A stretch of DNA of 64,000 nt, taken from positions 434,001 through 498,000 of the forward strand of contig NZ_VCNI01000002.1 in NCBI RefSeq assembly GCF_005937185.1, given 5' to 3'. The DNA comes from Flagellimonas algicola. GTDB taxonomy: Bacteria; Bacteroidota; Bacteroidia; Flavobacteriales; Flavobacteriaceae. Both the position numbers and the translations under genes were made by a program. A model generated the notes under the pieces. That model was not told the origin of the DNA, ran no database searches, and saw nothing but the letters and a program-made list of their open reading frames with translations. Shown piece after piece: positions 10,701 through 18,406 of this stretch (positions within the stretch are counted from its first letter, which is position 1; each line of letters begins with the position of its first letter).

Positions 10701-13667
10701 AAAGGTCTGGGTCCAGGTTCCAGTAGAGCCAAAAGTGGCTTCCAACAAAAAGTTTTGTACGTTGCAGAGTTCCATATTCGGGCCAGCATTGGCAGGGACA
10801 TAAACATCCACGGTCTTATCTGCAAAACTGCTGGGACAATTACTATCCCCAGCAATGGTCCATCTAAAAGTATAAGAGCCGGATACCATTCCGGTTACCG
10901 TAGCATTTGGATCATTTACATCTGAAAAAGTGGGTGTATTTGGTGCGCCAGACAATAGTGTCCAAAAACCGTTTTCAATATTGGAGTCAAATGCGTTACC
11001 ATCGAGGATTACCGTAGTGGATGAACAAATGGTTTCAGCAGGAGTGGTCACAACCGCCGTGGTCGGAGGAATTCCTACATTAAGGGTAACCTGATCTGTA
11101 TCCGAAGAACAACTTCCATTGGTGGCTGTCCATTCAAAAACATATTGTCCTGAAAATGAAAATGTAAGCTGTGTTGTTGGGCTGGTGGAATCATCAATGA
11201 TGTAACCTCCTGGCCCTGAAATCTGGGTCCAAAACCCGCCACTTCCCACAGAAGCTGTAGCATCCATGGTAAACATGGACTGACATTCCGTCTGATCGGG
11301 TCCAGCGTCCGCAACGGCATCCGGTCCAATCGTCAGTTCCATTTCATCCAACGTATCTTGACAACCTGGAGCAATTTTCGAAATGGTCCAAGTCAAATTG
11401 TAGCTCTGCTCAACGGAAATAGTTACATCCGTATCAAATTGATTAGCATCGTCAAAAGCAATGCCAATAGCTGGAGAAGCCGTCCAGGTTCCTATCTCGT
11501 CAACAGCAGGTTGATTCCCCGCTAAAGTTGTAGTGGTTATACCAGTTCCCAAACATTGGTCAGCACCTGCATCTGCCAAAGTAGGGCCTTGGGTTGCACC
11601 GGTTGTTATGGTAACCGTATCCGTTCCAGGGGTTGGACAAGTAGCATCATTGGGATTGGCTATCGTCCATCGGAAAACATAAGTTTCATTGGCATCATCC
11701 AAACCGGACACCAAAGTGTTCGGGTCATTTTCATCCGCAAAAACAATGGTGGCTCCAACTGGAGCAGAATCAACAGTCCATGTTCCAACCAAGTTTATGG
11801 TTGGTGGAGCATTACCCGCCAATTGCGTAGGCGCCCCAAAACAGATGGATTGGTCCAATCCAGCATCTGTCGGCACTGCTGTATCCGAGGATACAACTAT
11901 CTGGACTGTATCTTCCTCAGAGGGTGCGCAAGAATTTCCTCCTGATATGGCATATTGGAACACATAGGTTCCAGGTACCAAATTGGAAACGTTTGTTGTT
12001 TGGGCATAAGGAGATGCAATAGTAGCTGTATTGGGCCCACTGATTTGCGACCAAAGGGTATTTCCAACGGCGGCGGCGTTTCCAGTAATATCGGTATCAG
12101 TGACATTACAGGCCAAGGTCTGGTCCGTTCCAGCGTTGGCCGCTGTTGGTGTTAAAGCAACATTGATATTAATAGTACTGGTGCCTACATCACATCCGGT
12201 TTGGATGGAGCCGCTCAGTGCTCTTCTAAAAAGGACGGTATATGTCCCTTCTGCATCAAAGTTGATCGTTAGGGGTGTTCCTCCCGCATTGGTAAAAGTG
12301 GAAGGATCCACCAAAGTAGAACTGGCTGGCCCACTAATAATACTATAGGTGTTGGTTCCATTTCCAGTGGTCGTGAATGGAATATCCACACTTGTTACAC
12401 CGCATACCGCGGTTAGGTCACTTCCCCCATTTGCCAAGATAGTAACCGGGGTAGTGGAATAATTAATGCTAGCGATATCTGAATCACTACAAAGCGTTGT
12501 TCCATTTTCAATCGTGTACGTAAACTCATATGTACTACTCCCATCCAATCCTGTGATCTGTGTGGTACTGGAATTTGGGCTGATGATATTAACACCTGCT
12601 ACAGGCCCACTCGTCTGGGTCCAAGTTGCAGTTTCATTTGTAAATAAGGGTAGTGAGCCTACAAGAGTCACTGTTGTAATACTGGCATCACAAAAGCGAA
12701 TATCATTATTTTGAATGGTCGCTGTGGATATATCCTGGGTTGCCCCAGCAACCGTTATGGTCATAGTGTCCTGACCATTGGCACATGGTCCGCTTACCGA
12801 CCAACGAAAAGTATAAACCCCTTCGACGAGGTTTGAAACGTTGGAATTATTACTATTTGGGTTTGCAATTACTGGCGTGTTAGGTCCGCTTACAAAACTC
12901 CAGGTACCTACTTGACCATTGATATTGTTTCCGCCAAAACTACCAGCAAAGTTAGTCGACTGGGTAAGTGAATAGCAATTATCCAAACTTTGATCCGGTC
13001 CTGCATCCACTAGGGTTTCCCCACCGTAATTGGTTACGGTAATCGTAGAACTGGATTCGCAAGATTGTCCTGGTGCGAAATCCGGACCTGTTATAGTCCA
13101 TTGTAAGGTTGTGGTTCCAGCATTGGTTTCGGCTAGGGTCAAGGTTGTTGTTGGAGAGCTTGGCGCATTAATGGTTACACCTGCATTATTGGCTCCCACA
13201 ATGCTCCATAGCCCAGTTTCACCAGCATTCAATGGGGTCTTAGCATTCGTACTTACACTCCCTGTATTATCTGGACAAGACGCAATATTGGTTCCCGCAT
13301 TTGAAACTGTAATAGGTTGTACCGTAATATCAACATCTTGAAATTGTGGTGTTCCATCAGTGCAAACCGCACTCAATCTAAAAGTGTAGGTGTTTCCACC
13401 AACAAGACCGGAAATGGAAGTGGTTGGGTTGGAAGGATCGTTGATAATAACGGATGGCCCACCTACTTGCGACCATGTTGGACCACTTTGTACCAATCCT
13501 GAAGTGGAACCCGAAAGGTTGTACGTTCCGATGTTCTCACATATGGTTTCAGGAATTCCCGCATTAACTGAACAATTTTGTGCATAACTCCACTGCAATG
13601 AAGCGAGCAAAAACAAAAAAAAGAAATATGAAGTTCCTTTTTTTTGGGGGGTTAGCGGTCTTTTCAT
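4785..13667 (-). CDS. Giant T9SS-secreted repetitive adhesin (PKD-like plus DUF11 repeats, gliding-motility-type C-terminal domain)
   Basis: The 2960-residue protein begins with a signal peptide ending near SLQWSYAQ. Residues about 30-1420 hold roughly 15 PKD/Ig-like repeats of about 90 residues, each opening with a variant of DAGPDQ and a Cys. Residues about 1425-2865 hold 11 DUF11 repeats of about 130 residues with motifs such as DLSLTK, NVGDTVVF and DLLPSGYTYV. Asp/Glu-rich linkers (EDDQD, DQSEDDEA) join the DUF11 units and could bind calcium. The last 95 residues are a CHU_C/gliding-motility C-terminal domain (NEFSPNGDGVNEFF, VYNRWGNIVYE, PVGTYYYVLDL), the type B T9SS sorting signal. The ATG at 13667 is preferred to a TTG two codons upstream. 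SprB-like surface adhesion or gliding is the likely role; the ligand is unknown. Confidence 0.95.
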   Translation of the reverse strand: MKRPLTPQKKGTSYFFFLFLLASLQWSYAQNCSVNAGIPETICENIGTYNLSGSTSGLVQSGPTWSQVGGPSVIINDPSNPTTSISGLVGGNTYTFRLSAVCTDGTPQFQDVDITVQPITVSNAGTNIASCPDNTGSVSTNAKTPLNAGETGLWSIVGANNAGVTINAPSSPTTTLTLAETNAGTTTLQWTITGPDFAPGQSCESSSTITVTNYGGETLVDAGPDQSLDNCYSLTQSTNFAGSFGGNNINGQVGTWSFVSGPNTPVIANPNSNNSNVSNLVEGVYTFRWSVSGPCANGQDTMTITVAGATQDISTATIQNNDIRFCDASITTVTLVGSLPLFTNETATWTQTSGPVAGVNIISPNSSTTQITGLDGSSTYEFTYTIENGTTLCSDSDIASINYSTTPVTILANGGSDLTAVCGVTSVDIPFTTTGNGTNTYSIISGPASSTLVDPSTFTNAGGTPLTINFDAEGTYTVLFRRALSGSIQTGCDVGTSTININVALTPTAANAGTDQTLACNVTDTDITGNAAAVGNTLWSQISGPNTATIASPYAQTTNVSNLVPGTYVFQYAISGGNSCAPSEEDTVQIVVSSDTAVPTDAGLDQSICFGAPTQLAGNAPPTINLVGTWTVDSAPVGATIVFADENDPNTLVSGLDDANETYVFRWTIANPNDATCPTPGTDTVTITTGATQGPTLADAGADQCLGTGITTTTLAGNQPAVDEIGTWTASPAIGIAFDDANQFDTDVTISVEQSYNLTWTISKIAPGCQDTLDEMELTIGPDAVADAGPDQTECQSMFTMDATASVGSGGFWTQISGPGGYIIDDSTSPTTQLTFSFSGQYVFEWTATNGSCSSDTDQVTLNVGIPPTTAVVTTPAETICSSTTVILDGNAFDSNIENGFWTLLSGAPNTPTFSDVNDPNATVTGMVSGSYTFRWTIAGDSNCPSSFADKTVDVYVPANAGPNMELCNVQNFLLEATFGSTGTWTQTFGPGVGGAPGTPATITQNPAGSNVAEVSDIILGSFYIFEFTTNYPGATGCGNTSDQVQVESSGLPSVLPDAGPDQLLCLGDLVVPNQTTLAGNMPPDDVDEATWSFTEQPAGSTAVISNPNDPTSTLTGLTVPGIYILEWNFEAGFCFNTSDIVRIEVYETPSTADAGLDQVNACQLSAQLNAVPPTVGTGTWTFTADPSGGAAVIDNPNSPTSTISNITTTGTYTLTWTVAHNGVTFVDSPSACDPSSDTVDITFPDNAPSTADAGPDQEFCAATQTNMAATALVIGTGTWTQTTGPGVGGTPGTPANIVAPNSETTLIDTLEPGTYEFTWTVVNGGCTFDDTIEVIIYADPISTNAGPDQSLEQFSSIVLAADAPTVGTGIWTQVSGPTTVGFVNENDPATEVFGATSGTYVFEWTISNGSCTPVSDTVEVSLLGVDLELTKSVSPTTANPGDTVTFTLDVFNDDASSASNATGVSVRDVIPSGYTLVPGTVSNGGVYNIGDFSITWSNLSISNGATLSLTFDATVNASGPYQNTAEITANDLFDIDSTEGNGIAGEDDQDSAQVTILASDLSLTKDISGASSATPNVGDTVVFELTVTNAGPDAATNVSVEDVVPSGLTIGTINDGGINTSGTIAWTIANLAVGSTTLSYETTVNAPTGATDEYRNTAEITASDQYDSDSDPGNDDGDQSEDDEAFYVITPQVADLEISMQASNPTPDVGEVVTFTINVSNQGTSPATGVSLENLVPAGYATITGISNGGTFSFITDIITWTGLNVPVGTNTLSLTFNATVQNPTGAVGEFTHIAEVTFADQFDSDSTPNNDDGDQSEDDEAAITAAPIQSDLSLTKIVVDNDINPNVGEEISFEITVSNSGPDDAANVVVQDLLPTGFNYVLYSATAGTYDDATGLWQVGTLANGTNETLIIDVLVNTTGDYTNVAQITASDGFDIDSTPSNGVGAEDDQDEVTIAPVAVADLSLTKDVDNANPDVNTNVVFTITISNSGPSDATNIVVTDLLPSGYTYVSDDAGGAYTDGTGIWNVGGIVNGGTSFLNITATVNPTGTYTNIAEITAVDQPDSDSTPNNAIAAEDDQDDAVTNPNPLVDISVTKTADDLTPNMGEQIVFTVSVFNDGPNDATNVVVTDFLASGYEFVSAVPSIGVYEPLNGSWTIGNLANTATETLVITANVLATGDYTNIAELTDLAETDVDSVPANNDDTEDDQQTVEPVPVLVSDLILRKSVDILSPLVGEEVIFNISISNLGPSDVTGVQVLDLLPTGYTYISNNRTAGVYTPATGIWDLNGTIPNGTTETLNIVATVNATGDYFNVTEVIASDNLDPNSTPNNSNVFENDQDSAGTTPIPSSDLSLTKIIDNPSPDVGSNVIFTLSLTNDGPSDATGVEVSDALPSGYAYISDDSGGTYSDASGLWSVGTLPSGSSIDLNITAQVNATGDYNNVAEVVAVIQLDPDSTPGNNNPNEDDQAEQSIAPRTVTDISVTKTADSLSPSVGEEIVFTITVNNAGPNDATGIVVEDLLASGYSLVSVLPSTGIYYGLTGSWDIGDLANGATATLQITAQVQASGDYRNTAELIALDTFDPDSTPNNNLATEDDQDTIEAIPNGQADLELTKTVDNATPNVGDVVEFTLNLTNNGFSDATGVEVTDLLPSGYTYQSHISTAGIYNESTGLWTLNGPVFNQSTETLVILATVNTPTGTMDEYLNVAEITASDFNDPDSNPNQGISEDDLSDGNLDDDEAIASVTPQTTDISISKNVDNTAPNIGDQVVFTITVSNQGSVEATNIGIEEILPSGYRLITVQTSEGTYDEVSGFWELDQLAAQGTANLQLTVEILDVNDYLNTAGLAFVDQLDTNSSNDSDQAEVTPSCLTIYNEFSPNGDGVNEFFKIDCISRYPNNVLQVYNRWGNIVYEQRSYNNEWDGTSNGRATVQKGDQLPVGTYYYVLDLGDGSEPRTDWLYINR
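5080..9400 (-). repeat. Array of 11 DUF11 repeats within the giant adhesin gene
   Basis: Eleven coding repeats of about 390 bases each. Every unit has the order xDLSLTK-like strand, NxGDxVxFTIxVxNxGPxDAT, DLLPSGYTY-like strand, a W-containing strand (SGLWSVGTL) and an acidic linker ending in DSTPNN or EDDQD. Units are diverged in sequence, not identical, so they are old duplications rather than recent tandem expansion. Boundaries are approximate. Confidence 0.85.
9400..13580 (-). repeat. Array of about 15 PKD/Ig-like repeats within the giant adhesin gene
   Basis: About 15 coding repeats of roughly 270-300 bases. Each unit carries a DAGPDQxxC or NAGTDQ-like opening, a central GTWTQxSGP motif and a closing GTYxFxWTxxNGxC strand. 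Unit limits and the count are approximate because several units have lost the opening motif. Confidence 0.8.
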
Positions 13668-13673
13668 AATCAA

Positions 13674-13989
13674 AAAAATGAGGTTTTTCTTAGCATGTAA
13701 GAATATTCAAACATATCTACTAGCATCGGTTAAATAGAATATATGTTGTATTTCATCGATCATTTGTTGTGAAACATCGGATAATCGATGGGTGTTTTAA
13801 CTGAACTCCAGAGTGTTCTGTAGGATTATACGTGCTAATTGTTTTTTTAAAGGACAGAAAATGCTCTTATAGCTACTGAATGCTAGTGTTTTAGCACTAG
13901 TTTGATGGACAATCGAAATAAGGGTTTGGAATTATGAAATTGCGAGGAATATGTAGTATTAAAACCGCTAATTCGTAGCAGCAGAAGTT
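13674..13989. promoter_or_regulatory. 316-base intergenic region upstream of the giant adhesin
   Basis: No gene is visible here. On the minus strand TATGTTTG at 13708-13715 matches the Bacteroidota -7 element TAnnTTTG, though no clear TTG lies at the right distance. Two inverted repeats are present: CATCGAT/ATCGATG (13754-13760 and 13784-13790) and CTAGTG/CACTAG (13883-13888 and 13895-13900). It most likely holds the promoter of the adhesin operon. Confidence 0.4.
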
Positions 13990-15354
13990 TTAAAACAAGT
14001 GCTTTATTTTTTTCACAATTCCTATGGGGAGTTTATATGGTGGATAACGTAAGGGGACATCCAACCAATTGGCCTTTTTGATGATTCCTTTTGCATTGGA
14101 AAAAATCTCGAATGAGGCTTTCCCATGGTAACCTCCAAGTCCACTAGCCCCAACACCACCGAAAGGAAGTTTTTTATTGGTTATTTGGATGACGGTATCG
14201 TTAATAGCACCACCGCCAAAGCTATAGTTCTTCAATATCTTCTTCTGAAAAGATTTTTTATTGGAAAACACATAGGTAGCCAAGGGTTTTTCGTAGCGTT
14301 CCAAAACCTCAGCTAAGTCATCATCCGTTTCATAACCGATGATTGGTAAAATAGGGCCAAAAATTTCGTCCTGCATGACGGAGCTATCCAATACGGGTTC
14401 ATTAACCAAAGTTGGAGACAGATAATTCTCCTCATCCTTAAAAAAACCGCCAAAAATCACTTTTTGATCAGCCAGCAGTTTTTTTAATCTAGTATAATTT
14501 TTTTCGTTAACTATCCTGGCTAGATCATCCGAAGGATCTTCAAGACTCCCAAACCCTTCTTCAATGCTTTTTTGCAAAGCAGCTATAAGTTTGCTCTTTA
14601 CACTTTTGTGCACCAACACATAATCTGGTGCAATACAGGTCTGCCCTGCATTCAGGAATTTGCCCCATGCAATGCGTTTAGCTGACAGTTTAATGGAAGC
14701 TGAACTATCCACAATACAAGGGTTTTTACCTCCCAGCTCCAAAGTCACGGGCGTTAAATGTTTGGCCGCACTTTCATACACAATTCGTCCAACCTTAGTG
14801 CTTCCGGTAAAAAAAATATAATCCCATTTTTGAGCCAACAATTTCTGTGAGGTTTCCACCCCACCTTCAATCAGGGAAACATGTCCAGGTTCAAATACCG
14901 CAGCAACAATTTCATTACAAATTCTGGATGTGTTGGTGGTTAATTCGGAAGGTTTTATTACGACCGTATTTCCAGCTGCCACCGCACCCACCAAGGGGGC
15001 AAAAACCAGCTGGAACGGGTAATTCCAAGGGGCTATGAGCAACACAGTGCCATAGGGCTCCCGGTATAGATAATCCGTCGAAGGCCAATTGGCCAGAATT
15101 GAGGAAACCCGTTCCGGGCGTGCCCACAGTTCCAAGTTGTTTAATGCCGTCTTTATTTCAGCTAGCACAAATTGGGTCTCCGCAACCAAGGTTTCAAACT
15201 TGGGTTTTTTAAAGTCCTTATAAAGGGCTTCACAAATGGCATCCTCCCGCTTAACGATTTCCTTTTGCAAGCGTTTCAGAGCCTTCTTTCTAAAAGAAAC
15301 ATCTTTACTTTTTTGGGTTGAAAAGAATTCGCGATGTAGGTTTAGTATGTCCAT
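13990..15354 (-). CDS. Aldehyde dehydrogenase family protein (class 3 / fatty aldehyde dehydrogenase-like)
   Basis: The 454-residue enzyme oxidises aldehydes to acids with NAD(P)+. It shows the substrate/cofactor region PWNYPFQLV, the general-base segment VTLELGGKNP, the catalytic cysteine segment NAGQTCIAPDYV and a late LPFGGVGASGLGGYHG motif. Length and lack of the extra N-terminal part match class 3 aldehyde dehydrogenases. I use the ATG at 15354; a TTG start at 15393 would add 13 residues not typical of the family. It is a single-gene unit between the adhesin promoter and the flavin split-barrel gene. The substrate is unknown; long-chain aliphatic aldehydes are the family's usual substrates. 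Confidence 0.93.
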   Translation of the reverse strand: MDILNLHREFFSTQKSKDVSFRKKALKRLQKEIVKREDAICEALYKDFKKPKFETLVAETQFVLAEIKTALNNLELWARPERVSSILANWPSTDYLYREPYGTVLLIAPWNYPFQLVFAPLVGAVAAGNTVVIKPSELTTNTSRICNEIVAAVFEPGHVSLIEGGVETSQKLLAQKWDYIFFTGSTKVGRIVYESAAKHLTPVTLELGGKNPCIVDSSASIKLSAKRIAWGKFLNAGQTCIAPDYVLVHKSVKSKLIAALQKSIEEGFGSLEDPSDDLARIVNEKNYTRLKKLLADQKVIFGGFFKDEENYLSPTLVNEPVLDSSVMQDEIFGPILPIIGYETDDDLAEVLERYEKPLATYVFSNKKSFQKKILKNYSFGGGAINDTVIQITNKKLPFGGVGASGLGGYHGKASFEIFSNAKGIIKKANWLDVPLRYPPYKLPIGIVKKIKHLF

Positions 15355-15530
15355 AGATTCATAAACAGAGGTGCCTTGTATTGGGAAAATCAAGGGTAAT
15401 CGACTTAATCCAATTACCCAACCCTAAATATAGAACAAACTTGACGAAACCTCTTAGGCTGCGCCATAGAAGCAAGCCTAGGTCTAGATAGACATTAGAC
15501 TAAAGTCACTATACACAATGATAAAGGTGG

Positions 15531-16160
15531 TTAACCCTTTTGCTCTGAAAAATTCTCCTTTATCTGCTTTTTGAGTCCTTCTATTTGCTCCTCCAAGTCT
15601 TGGATATAATCATCCCGTTGCTTATTTAATTTGGAGATGTCTTCAAACGTATATCGCTGGGTGATATGCTGGGGGCAATTCCAATCAAAGGCCTTAATAT
15701 GGAATAGAAAAATACGCTCTGCCTTGTAATCGTAATCCAATTCCAATTTTTCAACCAGCTCTGGGTTTTCTTCCAAAGACACAATTTCAGCTTCCGCGTA
15801 GATCTTTAAACGGGCGCGATTGACATAATCCATGAGGATAAGGGAAACTTTTTTATGTGTTTTCACATTTCCAGTAGAGATGTATTGCTTGTTCCCGGTA
15901 AAATCCAGGAAGGCCAAGGTCTTCACATCTATCATCTTTACAAAACCCTTTGGGCCTCCTCTATGCTGTATGTATGGAAAACCATTTTCCCCAAAGGAAG
16001 CCATATAAAAACTATCGCGCTCCTTAATAAAACTCATCTCCCTAAAGGAGAGGCCATCCGGCAATTCCATGCGTTCCACCCGCTCATAAGCATGCCTGCT
16101 CCCCTGATCCTTTTGAATTTCCTTAATCGTGTCTGTAAATGCTAATCTTGAATAGTTCAT
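15531..16160 (-). CDS. Pyridoxamine 5'-phosphate oxidase-like FMN-binding split-barrel protein
   Basis: The 209-residue protein has a split-barrel fold typical of PNPOx-like flavin or heme binders: SFYMASFGENGFPYIQHRGG, then TLAFLDFTGNKQYISTGNV and SLILMDYVNRARLKIYAEAEI. The C-terminal 35 residues are charged and probably form a coiled coil (RDDYIQDLEEQIEGLKKQI). The start ATG at 16160 is one base after the deaminase stop; a longer frame reaching 16316 only covers the deaminase gene. The fold is clear, but real pyridoxamine phosphate oxidase activity is unlikely, since the canonical C-terminal substrate motifs are absent. It is co-transcribed with the deaminase. Confidence 0.88.
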   Translation of the reverse strand: MNYSRLAFTDTIKEIQKDQGSRHAYERVERMELPDGLSFREMSFIKERDSFYMASFGENGFPYIQHRGGPKGFVKMIDVKTLAFLDFTGNKQYISTGNVKTHKKVSLILMDYVNRARLKIYAEAEIVSLEENPELVEKLELDYDYKAERIFLFHIKAFDWNCPQHITQRYTFEDISKLNKQRDDYIQDLEEQIEGLKKQIKENFSEQKG

Positions 16161-16161
16161 T

Positions 16162-16575
16162 TTAATTTTGTTCCAATTGAATACAATGGACAGGAGGTCC
16201 CCAGCCTTCCGGAACATTTTCCGATGCAAGCACATCAAAAGTCCCGTTGGCTCCACCCATCTCCCCAGATTTCTCCTTATAAATAACTGTTCCGATACGA
16301 TGTACCCGTATGGCATAACTGCACATTACACAAGGCTCCTTGTTGGAGTACAGGACAACATTGGACATATCCTTACCAAGAATGGCCCTGGCTCTTCTTA
16401 TTGCCTCCATCTCTGCATGGCAGCTCACATCTTGTTGGGAGGTTGCTGCTTCCTCGGCCTCCGCAATAATTGTATCATCCACAACGATCAAGCTTCCAAC
16501 GGCGCTGTTACCCTTGGATGCGGCTTGGCCAGCCAATACTTCGCAGCGTTCCATAAAATAGGTGGCGTTCTTCAT
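16162..16575 (-). CDS. Nucleoside deaminase (cytidine/deoxycytidylate deaminase family)
   Basis: The 137-residue zinc hydrolase shows both deaminase signatures: the catalytic HAEMEAIRRA (zinc His and proton-shuttling Glu) and the zinc cysteines in EPCVMCSYAI. This class includes guanine, cytosine and tRNA adenosine deaminases; the tRNA enzyme TadA is not specifically indicated. The ATG at 16575 (MKNATYFMERCE) fits the family N-terminus better than the ATG at 16602. It is followed after one base by the split-barrel gene, making a two-gene unit. The exact base or nucleoside substrate cannot be told from sequence. Confidence 0.88.
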   Translation of the reverse strand: MKNATYFMERCEVLAGQAASKGNSAVGSLIVVDDTIIAEAEEAATSQQDVSCHAEMEAIRRARAILGKDMSNVVLYSNKEPCVMCSYAIRVHRIGTVIYKEKSGEMGGANGTFDVLASENVPEGWGPPVHCIQLEQN

Positions 16576-16644
16576 CACATCCCTTAGCCATAAAAATGCC
16601 AAAAACCTTACAGGGTATAGAAGACAAGATTTCCAGTTTTAACC

Positions 16645-16673
16645 AAAAAAGCCGAGACAAAAATCCCGGCTCT
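16645..16673 (-). terminator. Rho-independent terminator after the homocysteine methyltransferase gene
   Basis: On the minus strand AGCCGGGA and TCTCGGCT pair (one G-U) around a TTTTTG loop and are followed by six T. The hairpin is nearly the same as the one after tRNA-Leu near 33360. Confidence 0.8.
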
Positions 16674-16708
16674 CCAAAATTCAACCAAATAATTGGCAGC
16701 TAAAACAG

Positions 16709-17632
16709 TTATACCAAAGAAATATGATCACATATGGCCTTTAGGTGAGATGCATCCGTTCCGCAGCAACCGCCAAATACCTCCAAATTGGGCAACAACT
16801 GTTGCAACTTTTTGTGCAGTTGACCCAGTTCATTTTTGTTACCAACATCCAACTCGGTTGATTCGTCCAATTCTGCGTGACTTTTGCATGAAGCATTGGC
16901 CCTTAAACCTTGAATTCGGTCTTTCCAACTTTTTGCTCCTTCAAGTACGGGCATAAAATGTGTTGGGTGCGCACAGTTGATCATATAATATTTTGGATAA
17001 TTGTCCGTGGCCATGTCAATAGTTGTAATAGCTTTCTCTAAAGTTTCCCCACTGGGCAAACTACCATCCAATTCTGCTGTAAAGGATATCACTACAGGAA
17101 TCTTGTGCATTTTGGCCGATTCAACTATTCCCAGAGCTTCATTAATATACGTCATGGTAATGGCCGTGACCATATCAACTTTGGCTGCCTTAAATACCTG
17201 CACCTGAAGGTTATGGTAAATTCGTGCCTCATCTGGATCCATCGCGGTGTCTACCCGATAGCCATCGCCTCTCGGACCAATTTGACCGCTCACCATGACG
17301 TTATCGACACAAGCTTTGTACTCTTGTTTTAGCTGTTTCATTTTTTGAATAGCCAACTTATTGACACGGATGAGGTTCTTTTCATCATAACCCAATGCCT
17401 TGCCCCAATCCAAATTAGCTCTCCAGGTAGGGCTTTCCAAAATGAACCCTGTTCCGTTCAATTTTGCCAATTCCAGGTACTCCCGATAGTAATTCTCCAA
17501 GGTTTGTACCTGATCTGTATTTTCCAATAATGGAAAAGCAGCAAAATGTTCCAGTTCAATTTGATGGTTGAAAATCAAATCAGTTTCCAATCCGCCATCT
17601 GTTAGTATTGTATTTTTTGTTATTTGTTCCAT
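16709..17632 (-). CDS. Homocysteine S-methyltransferase family protein
   Basis: The 307-residue protein has the homocysteine-binding TIM-barrel fold: ILTDGGLETDLIF at the N-terminus, VMVSGQIGPRGDGYR in the middle, and the zinc cysteines, one in MINCAHPTHF (about residue 217) and a pair in GGCCGTDASHL near the C-terminus. Such enzymes move a methyl group from S-methylmethionine, S-adenosylmethionine or betaine to homocysteine to make methionine. There is no cobalamin-binding domain, so it is not full-length MetH. It lies 11 bases after the P-loop protein gene and ends at the terminator near 16660. The methyl donor is not determined. Confidence 0.9.
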   Translation of the reverse strand: MEQITKNTILTDGGLETDLIFNHQIELEHFAAFPLLENTDQVQTLENYYREYLELAKLNGTGFILESPTWRANLDWGKALGYDEKNLIRVNKLAIQKMKQLKQEYKACVDNVMVSGQIGPRGDGYRVDTAMDPDEARIYHNLQVQVFKAAKVDMVTAITMTYINEALGIVESAKMHKIPVVISFTAELDGSLPSGETLEKAITTIDMATDNYPKYYMINCAHPTHFMPVLEGAKSWKDRIQGLRANASCKSHAELDESTELDVGNKNELGQLHKKLQQLLPNLEVFGGCCGTDASHLKAICDHISLV

Positions 17633-17643
17633 GGTCTTATATT

Positions 17644-18165
17644 TTAAAAATCCGATTGATCAGCACCTGTTCCTTTCAATATTTCTGCAATCTTCTCTTT
17701 TAGGGTATCTTCGGATTCGTTGTTGTTTTCTATTGTATATGTTGTTTGTACATTTTTCCTTACTACCTGCTTATTAATGGATTCAATCTGATCTAGTGGA
17801 ATGGGAATATGGATGCTGGCATCCCTAGTCTTAATTCGTTCCATACAAGTTTTTGAATTTGCCTTCACTCCTATGGTCATAACCTTGAAATCAGCATGTA
17901 AACGGATGAGCATTCTATCAAAATAAGGCGTTAGTCCAGTGGACTCAAATACCACCGAAGGATAGCGCTTCATGGATTCTTTAATCCCATTTTCTATGGT
18001 TTGAAAAACTTCCGAAACATACTCCCCGTCCATGGCGTTCCTGGATTTTTTGAGCGCTTTGGCCCAGTCTTCCACCCTAATGAACTTGATATCGAAATAC
18101 GTTTCAAAAAGCTCTCCTATATAGGATTTACCGCTTCCTTTTTGGCCTATGAGTAAGAATATCAT
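17644..18165 (-). CDS. P-loop NTPase, small-molecule kinase-like
   Basis: The 173-residue protein starts directly with a Walker A motif (FLLIGQKGSGKSYIG, about residues 3-17), and its length and order are those of adenylate/shikimate/gluconate kinase-like proteins. A central VVFESTGLTPYFDRML resembles the substrate-handling region of such kinases. No specific kinase signature is seen. The start overlaps the 3' end of the small membrane protein gene by 38 bases. It sits in the run that continues into the homocysteine methyltransferase. The substrate is unknown. Confidence 0.75.
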   Translation of the reverse strand: MIFLLIGQKGSGKSYIGELFETYFDIKFIRVEDWAKALKKSRNAMDGEYVSEVFQTIENGIKESMKRYPSVVFESTGLTPYFDRMLIRLHADFKVMTIGVKANSKTCMERIKTRDASIHIPIPLDQIESINKQVVRKNVQTTYTIENNNESEDTLKEKIAEILKGTGADQSDF

Positions 18166-18403
18166 TTTTGTTGCTTTTTACTATTTGCACTGTTTTCCTG
18201 CGACCTATATTTTTGACTGTCAAGTAAATAAGATACCCTATTAAAATCAAATTTACCCCATGCCATAGGTATATGGTCATGGATAAAAGCTGTCTGAAGG
18301 AATGATCTCCAGACAACAATTCTACCATCAATACGTATGCAACCACATCAATCCAGATTATAGCCAATAGGATACAGGCGTTTTGCAACTTGAAATTTTT
18401 CAC
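18128..18403 (-). CDS. Small membrane protein of unknown function
   Basis: I do not recognise this 91-residue protein. It has two hydrophobic stretches (about 9-29, ACILLAIIWIDVVAYVLMV, and 44-63, YLWHGVNLILIGYLIYLTV) and a basic C-terminus. It starts with GTG three bases after the stop of an NHL lipoprotein gene and overlaps the next gene by 38 bases. This tight spacing supports a real translated gene, but the long overlap leaves some doubt. Confidence 0.55.
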   Translation of the reverse strand: MKNFKLQNACILLAIIWIDVVAYVLMVELLSGDHSFRQLLSMTIYLWHGVNLILIGYLIYLTVKNIGRRKTVQIVKSNKNDILTHRPKRKR

Positions 18404-18406
18404 CTT

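Noticed and set aside
5080..13580. Long opposite-strand open frames inside the adhesin gene
   Set aside because: They are shadows of the repetitive coding sequence: they lack family motifs, sit fully inside a 2960-residue protein with clear domains, and repeat with the same period.
9400..13580. Regular repeats resembling a CRISPR array
   Set aside because: Repeats are coding, about 270 bases long and diverged; there are no 25-40 base identical units with unique spacers.
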